In this document: piece by piece, positions 31,884 to 41,581 of the stretch | How the letters are laid out: each line of letters opens with the position of its first letter | Numbering within the stretch: position 1 is the first letter of the stretch | Source of the DNA: Vitrella brassicaformis | Taxonomy: Eukaryota > Sar > Vitrellaceae | Length of the DNA stretch: 64,000 bases | Direction: 5' to 3' | Assembly: GCA_001179505.1 (NCBI GenBank) | Contig: CDMY01000366.1 | Coordinates: 189,404-253,403 of the forward strand | Translations under genes and position numbers: made by a program | Notes under the pieces: model-generated | The model's input: only the letters and a program-made list of their open reading frames with translations | What the model was told of the DNA's origin: nothing | Databases searched by the model: none

Positions 31884-34743
31884 ATGGACATAGTCGGCCT
31901 CCCACCCCCTCTGCGGACCCACGTGTTCCGCCATCTGGCCGGCGCTGAGCTGGTGCGTGGCGGCGTGTGCGAGGTGCACCCTGACGTGGCGCTGCTGCAG
32001 CTCGTGTGCCGTGAGTTCTTGGACCAGCTCAACGAGGAGGTGGAGGACTTGTTCTTCGACGAATCTGTCCCGGGGGCCGTCGACAAGGGGCGGCACCAGA
32101 TTTTCAAGCAGCCATGGGCACCCACGTACCCCCGGCTGCGGCGATTCCACGGCTCCTTCGACACCCTGGACGCCTTCGAGGTGCTCATCGCATTCCCGCC
32201 CCCGCCACACATCCTCTCCGAACTCAGCCTCTCATTCGATCTGCCCCGCAAACCACTGGTGCAGCTCCTCACTCGCGCCACCGTCAAGAAACTCGACGCC
32301 CGGCTGCGTGAGCCAAGCGCTGCCACGGCTGCTGCTGCTGCTGGTGCAGCCGGTGCTGCGGGTGCGGGTGGTGCGAGCGACGTGTCATCGCAGCAGCAGA
32401 TCAGCCGGGCGGTGGTGAGTGGTCCCGGGGTGGGGCGGCCGGGGTATGCGGTGAGCGTATGGGGGCAGCCCGAGGGCGCGGAGCATCCCGGCAGTACTGT
32501 CGTCCCGCCCGGCGCCATGCGGGCCATGCGGGACGGCTCGCCACCGCCCGCCGCTGCGGGGGCTCAGAGGGCATCTGTGGCTGGGCCGGGGACCGTCTCG
32601 CCGGTGAGCAAACGAAATGGGACCAACCAGACCAAAAGCATCATTTACCTTCACTGCGTGTGGTGCGCACGTCTGTCTGGGCTGTGTGTGCTGTGCAGTC
32701 CAGCAGCAGCCCCATGGCAAATCGTTCGTCATCGGTGAGCGATGCGGCGTCGGCACCAGCGCCCGGCCCTGCACCTGGCCCTAGCTCTGCTCCTGCCCCG
32801 GAACCGGTAGCAGCACCAGCACCAGCTCCGTCGAAGGGCAGCAGCAGCAACGGCAGCAAGAAGGGTGGCAAGAAGAAGGGCGGCAAGGAGGCGGACGAGG
32901 AGGTGGAGTTCCCCGTGTGCCAACTGGAGCTCGAGGACCTCAGATTAGCAGGTCAGCTAGTGGGGGGAGGGAGGGAGGGAGCTGCACGGTTTCATTCATT
33001 CGTTGCGTTGCGGTGGGTATGTGATGTGATGTGATGTGTGGTCCGGTGGTCAGATTCGTTGGCTGACGAGACGTTGGGTTGGTTGCTGCGGAGCACGTCG
33101 GTGCTGCAGTCGATCCACCTGCAGACGGCGCAGGGGCTGCGGTCGCCCGAGCTGGCTCTCAAGAGCGAGAGCCTGACGACCATATCGCTCTACTCGGTCA
33201 ACTTCCTCACCGACATGCAACTCAAGCAGGTCCGCACACAACCAATGCAATGAATGAGGCACACAGACAGACACACGGATATCGTGTGTGGGTCCATCCA
33301 TCCATCCATCCGTAGGTTGTGTTGTGTTGTGTGCTGTCCAGATCATGAAGGCGTGTCCTAATGTGACGTCGCTGGAGATCTCCAAGTGCAGGTCCATCAA
33401 CTTCAGGTGGGGAGGATGGCACCAACACACACGCGCGTACAACGGCGCCATTCGACTTACTTGTCTGGTGACATGTGTGTGTGTGGTCAGTTTCCTCGAG
33501 TCGAACCCGAAGCTGGTCCGTCTGGCGCTGCTCAACACGCGGCAGCTGACGGACCAGACACTCACAGAGTTCTTCAAACACAAACCATGTCCCGCACTCA
33601 AACAGCTCGACCTGTCCGGTAGGTGCGGTACGCACATCACAGGCCAGGCCACACACACACATGAGGTGGAGTGGAGTGGATACGGAGGAGACTGTGTGTG
33701 TGTGTTTGGTGTGTGTCAGGTTGCAAGTCGTTGTTGAATCCTGTGATATCTAGCCGCAGTGTGGAAGATCTGCGGCTGCTGCACTGCCCACAGCTGCAGG
33801 ACACGGCCGTGTCGGCCGCATTCAACCACTGCCCTAACCTCAGGTGGGGGAGGGACCACACAGACACACTCACACTCACGGCTGCGTACATCGTGATGTG
33901 ATGCCTCTCTGTCTCTCTGTCTCTCTCGCTGTGTGTATGTCAGGTCTGTGAATTTGCTGCAGTCGTCTGTAGAGGTGGCGCGATTCGCATCCACACACCT
34001 GCACACACTGGTGGGCACATACATCGACTCTAAACCACGACGAAGCCAGCGAGCCGACAAAATCGACTGTGGTCTGTCTGTCTGTCTGTGTGTGTGTGTG
34101 TGTGTGGATGCAGGTGTTGGCGACGTGTCAGAAGTTGCGCGACGAGGCGGTGACAGACTTGTTCCGCCTCTGCCCCAACCTGCTAGCCCTGGACCTGGGA
34201 CACTGCTGCCAACTACAGGTGCACTGAAAGACAGAGGCAGCCACCCATACCACCATGGAGGGTCTTCAAACGGTGCTGTGCTCTACTCACAACGACGTGT
34301 GTGCCTTGTCTGCTGTGGTGCGGTGTGTTGTGTTGTGCAGGAGCCCGTGATGAGCCACCCGAAGCTCGAGAAGATCTACCTCACCTTCTGTGTTAACATC
34401 CACGAAATGTACCTATCTATGCATATCACCTCAACCACCCACACGAGCACAGAGCCGGAGACGGCTTGTGTGTATTGTGGGTTGATTCCCTTGATCAGAG
34501 CTGTGGAGCGTTTGTTCACGTCTTGTCCCAACTTGAAGCACGTCGAGTTGGCCGTGTGCATGTTCGACATGTCCAGATTCGTCGGACTCAAGTATGTTTG
34601 TCGCCCTCCCCAACACACACACACACACACACGGTCGCCGATACTCTCTGTAATCAATCTGTGTGTCTGATGTGACGTGTGTGTGGTGCAGGGCTGACTG
34701 TGAGGTGGTGACCAACTTCGACTTTAGCTGGAAGGGCAGCTGA
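31884..34743 (+). CDS. F-box-like / leucine-rich repeat protein
   Basis: The gene starts at ATG 31884 and stops at TGA 34741-34743, with about ten exons. The N-terminal 50 residues (VGLPPPLRTHVFRHLAGAEL, then ALLQLVCREFLDQL) look like a degenerate F-box. A low-complexity linker follows, rich in Ala, Gly, Pro and Ser with a lysine-rich patch (KKGGKKKGGKEADEE). From about 32915 on come leucine-rich repeats of the cysteine-containing type. Examples are ACPNVTSLEISKCRSINF, ESNPKLVRLALLNTRQLTDQ, PALKQLDLSGCKSL, SVEDLRLLHCPQLQDTAV and CPNLLALDLGHCCQLQ. This type recruits substrates to SCF ubiquitin ligases in F-box/LRR proteins. The F-box call is weaker than the LRR call. The last exon boundaries around 34350-34700 are uncertain. 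Confidence 0.8.
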
Positions 34744-35314
34744 ATGCCTTTACTGAGTGAGTATATTCGTTGTGGGCAGTGGGAGGGTATGTTGGCAGCG
34801 AGAACATCTTACCGCGGGCTGCTGTGGCTTGTCGTCCTCTTTCTTCTTCTCTGAGCACACTGACTCGTCACGGATGTAAGCGTGCTGAGAGAGGGGGTGG
34901 TGGAACGACGAGCGACAGCGGTTTGCGAGGGCTGAATGTCGCTTGTGATTCGTTGATGCGAACCGACCGGACCGGTGCAGTGGGGGACATACATGCCGCC
35001 ATCCATCCATCCATCCATCCATGTATGCTTAAGTTGAATTGGTTTCCGTCTGCCACTTGACACAACCGTCCCGTTCCCCCCACACCGCACCATCCACGCT
35101 GTAGATGAAGGCCCCTCTCTCTCTTAAACCACACGCACACCACACCACACCACACCACACTACACCATACCACACCACGCCACGCCATCAAGACGCCACT
35201 CTCCCTCCCTCCCTCCCTCCCTCCACACACCAACTACAGCCCCTCCCTCTCTCCGTCCCTCTACCAGCTATGCTGTGCCAATCGGTGTGTCCGTCTGTGT
35301 GGTGCACTGACTAC
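34744..35314. other. Convergent intergenic spacer with CACAC repeats
   Basis: This spacer contains CCATC repeats near 35000-35022, a CACAC/CACAT tract near 35127-35185 and TCCC repeats near 35203-35223. No coding frame is supported. Confidence 0.5.
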
Positions 35315-36318
35315 CTACATGACGGCCAGCTGGAAGCTGCCGCCCTCGGTGTGTGGCTTGAGGATCGGCCAGGGGCCCGTGGGGGGCAGCATCTTCATCA
35401 TCTCCGTGTGCACCACAGACACAAATGCGTCCAGCTCGTCCTTGTCGCTCTTCAGCTGCTTCCGGTAGGCAGCGATGGCGGCCATGGGCACGTCCAGGCA
35501 CTTGCATGCCGCATCCAGCAGTTTCTTCAAATCGTACGGCTTGATGCTCATCTCCTTGTCGGCCTGGTCCTTCTTGGCCGCTTCCAGCTGCTGGTGCTGG
35601 TCGACCAGCTTGGGCAGCAGCAGCTGCGCCACCTTCCTGCCCACACGGTCCACCATCTCGTCCTTCCGCTGCATCACGGCCTCCTTGGTCGGCTGGATGG
35701 CCTCCTCTGTGACGTCCTCTATGCCGAAAAGCCGCAGCTCACGGACCACCTTGCGGACGTCCACCGAGCCGTCGGTGAGAATGGGCGTGCCGTGGCGATG
35801 GTACTCGAGCACCAGGGGGAAGAGGTGCGGGTCGGCGTCGATGAAGACGGGCCGGTCCGCGCGAATGAGCTGGTACTCCGCTGTGCCCTCGTTGGTCACG
35901 AACTGGCCCAGCCTCGTGTGAGGACGGCGGGCGAGCGTCGCGTTGGCCACCTGGAATTCGGTGCCGGCGACGTTCAGCCGGACGATTGACCCAACCTCTG
36001 TATATCAACCACACAAAAGGCGATATCATGTATGATTTGTCCACACAACCTCACTCCACGCGTGGATCTATGCTGACCTCCCTTGATCTTGCCCATTTGG
36101 TCGTCTTTTTGGCTCTCGAATGAAGATCCTGCACACATACCACGAGCATGGCCCTCATCTGCCCGTTTCATGGTCTTATCTGCCCTCCCGCCCCTCTGCT
36201 ACGCACCAGCCATCGGATTGACGCATTTGTCGCCATCGCTATCACATTTTGCCTGTGACGTGTCGGCGAGGACCGTCGGGACGAGCACCAACAGGACGGG
36301 AAGCGAAACCAACATCAT
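35315..36318 (-). CDS. BTB/POZ (T1-type) domain protein with N-terminal signal peptide
   Basis: Three exons join in frame: 36207-36318, 36078-36128 (51 nt) and 35315-35997, giving 281 codons plus stop. Exon 1 starts MMLVSLPVLLVLVPTVLADT, a clear signal peptide by eye, followed by a short Cys/Asp-rich stretch. The third exon begins VGSIVRLNVAGTEFQVANAT and continues with FIDADPHLFPLVLEYHRHG and VVRELRLFGIEDV, the pattern of a T1/KCTD-type BTB domain. The rest is helical and charged and ends ...GGSFQLAVM. BTB proteins are normally cytosolic or nuclear, so a signal peptide is odd. The 36205-36208 and 36129 splice sites are canonical. If exon 1 is not real, the protein could start at the ATG near 36098. 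Confidence 0.8.
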
Positions 36319-37565
36319 CTCCTCAGGTTTCACACGTTTACTTCGCGATCTGCGAGCTTTTTGGCCAAGATTTACTCGGCGCCTCCTCTCCCCCCTTTCC
36401 CGCCCGATATCGATGCCATTCGGGCAGCATCAACGACAGTCCACAAGATCACTTGGGACCCCCCGGTGAGATGGACGGTCCTGCCGCATCGGGTGCCGCC
36501 AGCCTGCCCCATCCTGCCCTCATCATCTTTCATCTTAACTGATGAGATCTCACCATTGTCATCCTCCCGCCCCTTCGCAGCCATCGCAGAGTCTGACGCA
36601 AAGGCATCCACACAGACACTATCGCCGTCGTTCGTTCCGGTCTGCCCCGCTCAATTGTCTGTGTCAGTCGTTTGCCACTGACGAGCATCAACAGTCGCAG
36701 GTGTTGATGCTCTCAAGTAACACACAACTGACCGACAACTGGGGAGGACAGCACAGCCAGGTTCACCTCACCTCACCTCACTTCACCTCACTGTCTGTCT
36801 GTCTGGTGTGCACGCAACGGCGCACAGCAATATATGGGATACCTATATGGCCAGCCCACACACAACACAAAAAAGACAAAACCCGACAATCAAGATGGGC
36901 CCCATCCATCCATTCGTTCCATCCATCCACCCACCCAGCCATGCAATGCGTTGGTGTGCATCCATCGGCTGGCAAAAAAGACCAAACCACACTCACATAT
37001 GGCATGGATGGGTGGTGGGAACACCCAGTGGTCAAAAACGGTGATGTATATTATATGTACACAACATCCACACACGCCAAATGCACTCACTGCCACGTGT
37101 TGTCGTGTGTTGCTGTTCGGGGGCACGTGCACAGCGGCCGACACCATAGACGTCACGAAACGCCACACACAGCAGCGGGTGCTTCGAAGCGTCACCGGCG
37201 GGCCTTTTACAAGACGCCACCCCAACACGCAATCACGGTCACAATCGCGGACTTTCTCACCGAGACACACATAAACAGCCATACACAAACGTGGTCCATT
37301 GTCTCTGAGACCCACCCTCACAAATGCAGTCATTGTTTGGCGGGGCGGGGGGGACACACACACACACACACACACACATTCACCCACACGCGTGCACAAG
37401 AGAGCACGTGTCACTGTTGCCATCGTTGCAACACGTGACGGGTCGATCACTCAGCCAGTTAGCATCCCCCGCGTCGCGGCACCAAATCTATCGCTCTTGA
37501 GACAGTTCCATCCCCTCCGACGGGCCTGCGCCCGGGTGCCCTGCACACACACACACACACAGGGG
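36319..37565. other. Intergenic, no supported gene
   Basis: This 1.2-kb spacer lies between the start of the BTB gene and the end of the dioxygenase. It carries a CA tract at about 37353-37378 and CATCC repeats near 36903-36935. Frames at 36249-36542 and 36361-36681 lack internal Met codons or recognisable domains. Confidence 0.45.
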
Positions 37566-39292
37566 TTACTTACATCCGTCGGGCTGCATGGCCGGCGTGT
37601 GTGTCTGTCTTGTCTGTCTGTCCCCACCATCCAGTCGATGTAGCATCCCTCGAGGTATCTGTGGCCGCTGAAGTCCGTGCGGGCATGCAGCACTCGGTAG
37701 TTGTCCATTATCACCACCTCACCTAAACACACAACCACAACACAACACAACACAAGCCAGCCCAACACACACGCATGCACGGACCAACACACGGACACGT
37801 GTGGAATACTTGGGTACCTTCTTGCAAGGGCATGACCACCTGGTTGGCGGGGTCGTTGACGATCTCTCGGAAGAGCCCCAGCGCCTCATACATGGCCGAC
37901 AGCTCACTCGCCGGCCGACGCCAGCCCAACGAGAAACGTGAAAAGTCGGCAAAACACACCTGCAGACAGACAGACACACACAGACACAGTCGAATGGAAT
38001 GCCCTGATGCGGAAGGAGTGGCTGCCGGCGCACCGCACCTGTGTGACGTCGCCTTGTTCGTTAAGGCGGAAGACCGGGTGCTCAGCGAGGCAGTCCCAGT
38101 CGTCGATGCACACGCGGTAGGGCACAGGCACGCGACACAACAACCTGACAGACAGACAGCCACGACACTCCAGATGCACCTATGCACCTTTCCCCTGCCC
38201 TCTATTCACTCACTGACTCAAATGCGTCAGGATGCTCGCGCCGGAGCTTCTCCGCAGCGAAGAGGCCGTCAGAGAAGACCGAGTGGCCGCCTCTCTCTGC
38301 CGGCGTGACGCAGTGCAGCATGATCAGCCCCGGAGGGGTCTCGAAGTAGCACGTGTCGGTGTGCGGCTTGATGGCATCGCTGGAACCGTACGCCACATTG
38401 TTGCCCTTCCTGCGTATAGGGCCACCACAAGGAGAGAAGAGAAGTCATGCCGCCTAGAGCTCTCGGTTCTCTCTCTCTCTCACCCACGCACCCACCCACC
38501 GTGTGTTTTGTATGTCGAAGATCGACCCCCACGGCGACTGAATGACATACCCCGAAAGGTCTGTCGAGAGGCTCGCCACCACACCCTTGGCCGTCCCGGC
38601 TGCACGCAGCTTCGCCAGCCCATGCCTCTCCAGCTCACAATACACGGCGAACAACCCCATGTCATACGCGGCCGTATCGCTGTCACGCGCCGCCATCAGT
38701 GAGGGGTAGTCGTGCCACTGGAGGGCGTCGATTGGGCCGCTCCACGGCGCCTTGGTGATGTGCAGGCCGGCCCGTGGGTCCCACGACGTTGCTGACGTGG
38801 GGAGGGGCTGCTTGTGGGTGTGGGCAGAGGGTGAGAGGGGGTGGAGGAAGGGCACCTGGCCGATGTGGCCGTCTGAGAAGTGCACGTCCAGCCACCCGCT
38901 ATGCTCCTTCGAGTGGTTCAGCGACGTCACACTCACATCTGCACACACACACACACCCCACCCATCACAGACCAACCAAGAACCCGCATGGCCTTCATCC
39001 TCCTTTGCCCGTGTGTACCAGAGAAGCGCAGAGGCCGTCGCTGATCTGCTGTCTTGATATAGCATTGCGGGCACCGGCAGTTCTCCCTAAGCTGCTCATG
39101 TGTGAAGGTGCTGACCGTCGGCCCCATGGAGGGGTGGCTGGGAAGAGTCAGATGGACGCCCAACTTGTCGATGTGGTACTGCAGGGGCGAGGAGGGAGAT
39201 GCCGATGTCGCCTCGCCGCGGGAGTGGGGATGCTTGAATGCTGCACACGCCGATCGGAGAGTGCTGTACAGCGAAGACGCGAGGCGACGCAT
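37566..39292 (-). CDS. Gamma-butyrobetaine / trimethyllysine dioxygenase (carnitine synthesis)
   Basis: This is an Fe(II)/2-oxoglutarate dioxygenase of the BBOX1/TMLHE family, which hydroxylates gamma-butyrobetaine or trimethyllysine on the way to carnitine. It starts at ATG 39290-39292, and the N-terminus (MRRLASSLYSTLRSACAAF) looks mitochondrial. The N-terminal domain has the Zn-binding Cys cluster RENCRCPQCY and WLDVHFSDGH. The catalytic part has PHTDTCYFETPPGLIMLHCV, with the HxD iron ligands, and VVIMDNYRVLHARTDFSGHR with the distal His and 2-oxoglutarate Arg. It ends near YLEGCYIDWM. The last intron and stop are uncertain: one reading adds five codons to TAA 37566-37568, another runs on to about 37440. 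Which of the two enzymes it is cannot be decided by eye. Confidence 0.88.
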
Positions 39293-39490
39293 GCCAATGC
39301 TTGTTGCAAATGGCAGATCTGACCCCCTGATATGCAGATCACTCCTCCCTCTTCCTCCTTCTCCTCTCCCGCTGTTGCGAGCTGAAAATGGCGAGCCTGA
39401 AGGTTGGCGCAATTTGAAGATCTGGTGGGAGGGATGGGCGGTTGAAGAAATGAAGGAGTCCAGGTACACGCTGCAGCCCGCAGCGACGAG

Positions 39491-39558
39491 AGAGGATCAG
39501 AGATGCTCAGCGATCCGATGTGCTAGAGGATCAGAGATGCTCAGCGATCCGATGTGCT
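39491..39558. repeat. Tandem duplication of 34 bp
   Basis: Positions 39491-39524 and 39525-39558 are identical 34-base copies beginning AGAGGATCAG. They end 33 bp before the start of the broken acetyltransferase gene and are not simple sequence, so this is a recent local duplication. Confidence 0.9.
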
Positions 39559-39591
39559 TGTGTGTCGACAGGAGCTCATTGAATTGACTGG

Positions 39592-40053
39592 ATGATGCTG
39601 ATAAGACCAGAGCAGCCCAGTGACTTCACCGCCATTCGTGCAGTCGTGGCCACTGCGTTCGCCGCCTCCCAATACGGCTACAGCGGCGAGAGTGAGTCGC
39701 TTTGGTGGCCTCGGCCACGTCCTGTTCTCTTGCTTGCAGCAGCCCCTCCAGTGTGTGACACTGGCTCCCGTGGCCGTGCTGCCGGCCCATCTAGGCACTG
39801 GCGTCGGCTCTGCTCTGATCAAGCAAGGCCTGGCCGAGCTGGAACAAGACGGCCACTGCCTGGTGGCCTTTGTGGTCGGGGCGCCTAAGTACTATCAGAG
39901 GTTCGGCTTCTCTGTGGATGCAGCCGCCCGATTCGAGACCGAGTACCAAAGGAGGTCTTCATGGCCCGGGAGCTGTCCCCAGGAGGACTTGACCGCTGCA
40001 CCAGCTCGAGTGTGGTCTTTGCAAAAGCGTTCGCCTGCATTGCTGAGAGCTAG
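39592..40053 (+). pseudogene. Broken GNAT N-acetyltransferase (YhbS-like)
   Basis: Three parts of a GNAT acetyltransferase occur in order but in different frames. The N-terminal part (MLIRPEQPSDFTAIRAVVAT) is in the frame of ATG 39592/39595. The acetyl-CoA-binding part (VTLAPVAVLPAHLGTGVGSA, then GAPKYYQRFGF) is in a second frame from about 39740. The C-terminal part (EVFMARELSPGGLDRCTSSS) is in a third frame from about 39945 to TAG 40051-40053. Between the first two parts, about 30 residues of the usual fold are missing. The only intron-like sequence there, GT 39692 to AG 39739, would be 48 bp and gives the wrong phase. This is most simply a decaying gene; sequence errors or unusual splicing are alternatives. 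Confidence 0.65.
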
Positions 40054-40359
40054 ACGACCGATCGATGCAGCGGGACATCTGAGCTTGTGCATCAACTCAA
40101 CGCCACTTTATGTATGTGTCGCAAATTGGTGTGTGTGTCTGCGTGAGAGGTCAACACACACAGAAATCGTCCGGAATGAGTCTGTGCCACACAGACAGCC
40201 AGCAAGACATCCCCAATGCCCACATACGCCATTCTGTCATCGGCCTGTCTGGCCGCCGACCGCTTAAAAGGCAAAGCGGTGGCCCCGTGTGTATCTGACG
40301 AACTGACAAACTGACTCCGCCGCAGTTTGTATGCCCCTCTTAATATTTACACACACCCC

Positions 40360-40394
<35 letters not shown>

Positions 40395-40694
40395 GTGGCG
40401 AGAGTGGGCACATGTCGCCCATGGTATCACAGAGGGGCAACCACAATACGCACAGCCGGCCAGCGGAGACGGGAGCACAACGGACAAACAAAACGAAGAA
40501 CTACCAGACAGACAGACAGACAGACAGAGAGTGGGTGAGTGAGTGAGTGAGAGGGGCGGCACTTTCCCCCTTCTCCAATCAGAACCGAAGCACACAGTCA
40601 GCCAGGCGACGAGCGAGGAGTCCCCGGCCGCACACACGAGTGTATGACACACACAGCCGCCCCCACCTGTGTGTGTGTGTGTGTGCACTCTCTC
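40054..40694. other. Intergenic, simple repeats
   Basis: This spacer has GA repeats near 40372-40394, a GACA tract at about 40506-40529 and GTGA repeats near 40533-40552. No coding frame is supported. Confidence 0.5.
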
Positions 40695-41287
40695 CTACAC
40701 TATGATGCTGATCAACCGCAGCTGATTGTAGGTGCCGTAACTGTCGTATGGCAGTATGATTTGCCTCACTTCCCCTTCCCGCATCGACAGCCACGCCTCA
40801 CGCAGCCACCCACTCCGATCAGACACACGCCATTCCTCCCCACGCTCAGCGTAGGCTTTGTCCTGGCCCTCGAATCCATCACGCCACGTACTCTGGTCGT
40901 GCTTGATTCTGTCGTTGAGTGTGGGCACCCTGCCGGTCCCCTCCTGCACCACCTTGTGATACGCGCCGCTGGGATACAGCATGAAGCCCTCATGGCCGTT
41001 GCCCTCACTGGTGCTGCCGTTGGCCGTCTGAGGCTGCAATGTGGCGCCATGGCTGACACGTCCATACCGACACAGACAGATAGAGATGCATGAGAAGGCG
41101 GCGATGCATCCATCCATCCATCCAACATGGCGCTCTCTCACCTGAGGACGTCAGCGAACATGATGATTTTGTCGTTGGCGGAGGGCGGCAGCGGGCGCAT
41201 CTCGCCCTCGACCTTCACAGCGTAGCCGCCGTGGCCATCAGCATAGACGTCACGGCCGTCGAGCAGGCCAACAGCACGGTCACCCAT
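40695..41287 (-). CDS. FKBP-type peptidyl-prolyl isomerase-like protein
   Basis: There are two coding exons, from ATG 41285-41287 (MGDRAVGLLDGRDVYADG) to about 41142, and from about 41054 to TAG 40695-40697. They join as FADVLS-HGATLQPQ. The second exon carries an FKBP-like pattern: YHKVVQEGTGRVPTLNDRIK, then SGWLREAWLSMREGEVRQII, LPYDSYG and a final beta strand LRLISIIV. The family normally catalyses proline cis-trans isomerisation or acts as a chaperone. Several pocket residues are not conserved here (no obvious FDSS), so activity is doubtful. One or two further upstream exons, about 41378-41455 and 41514 upward, look non-coding or extend the N-terminus without an ATG. The gene is divergent from the phosphorylase at 41582. 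Confidence 0.7.
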
Positions 41288-41581
41288 GCTCACAATGGGC
41301 CACTGCACACACAGATGACGTGACAGACAGATCTGACGCAATGGACGCATCATTCTCCGCTGCCTCCTTGCCTACCTGAATGTGTATGTCTGGTGCGTGA
41401 TGAGCGATATGTGATGTGCTACGATGTGCCGGATGGCTCGAATGAGGCAAGGCCTGCAACACATCAAAACATCACAGACAGATCTGATGCCAGATGCATC
41501 GCATGCTCACGTACCTGAGAGTGATAGCGTCTGATCTCTCTCTGCGCCGCCGGCTCTAGTCAGTCGTCAGTGGTTGCCACC
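41288..41581. promoter_or_regulatory. Divergent promoter and 5' UTR region
   Basis: This 294-bp interval lies between divergent start codons of the FKBP-like gene and the GDP-hexose phosphorylase. It includes a probable 5' exon of the minus-strand gene at about 41378-41455, bounded by acceptor-like and donor-like sequences. Confidence 0.4.

Noticed and set aside
36361-36681. 106-codon plus-strand frame
   Set aside because: It begins at a TTG and has no internal Met; no domain and no splice-linked upstream exon found.
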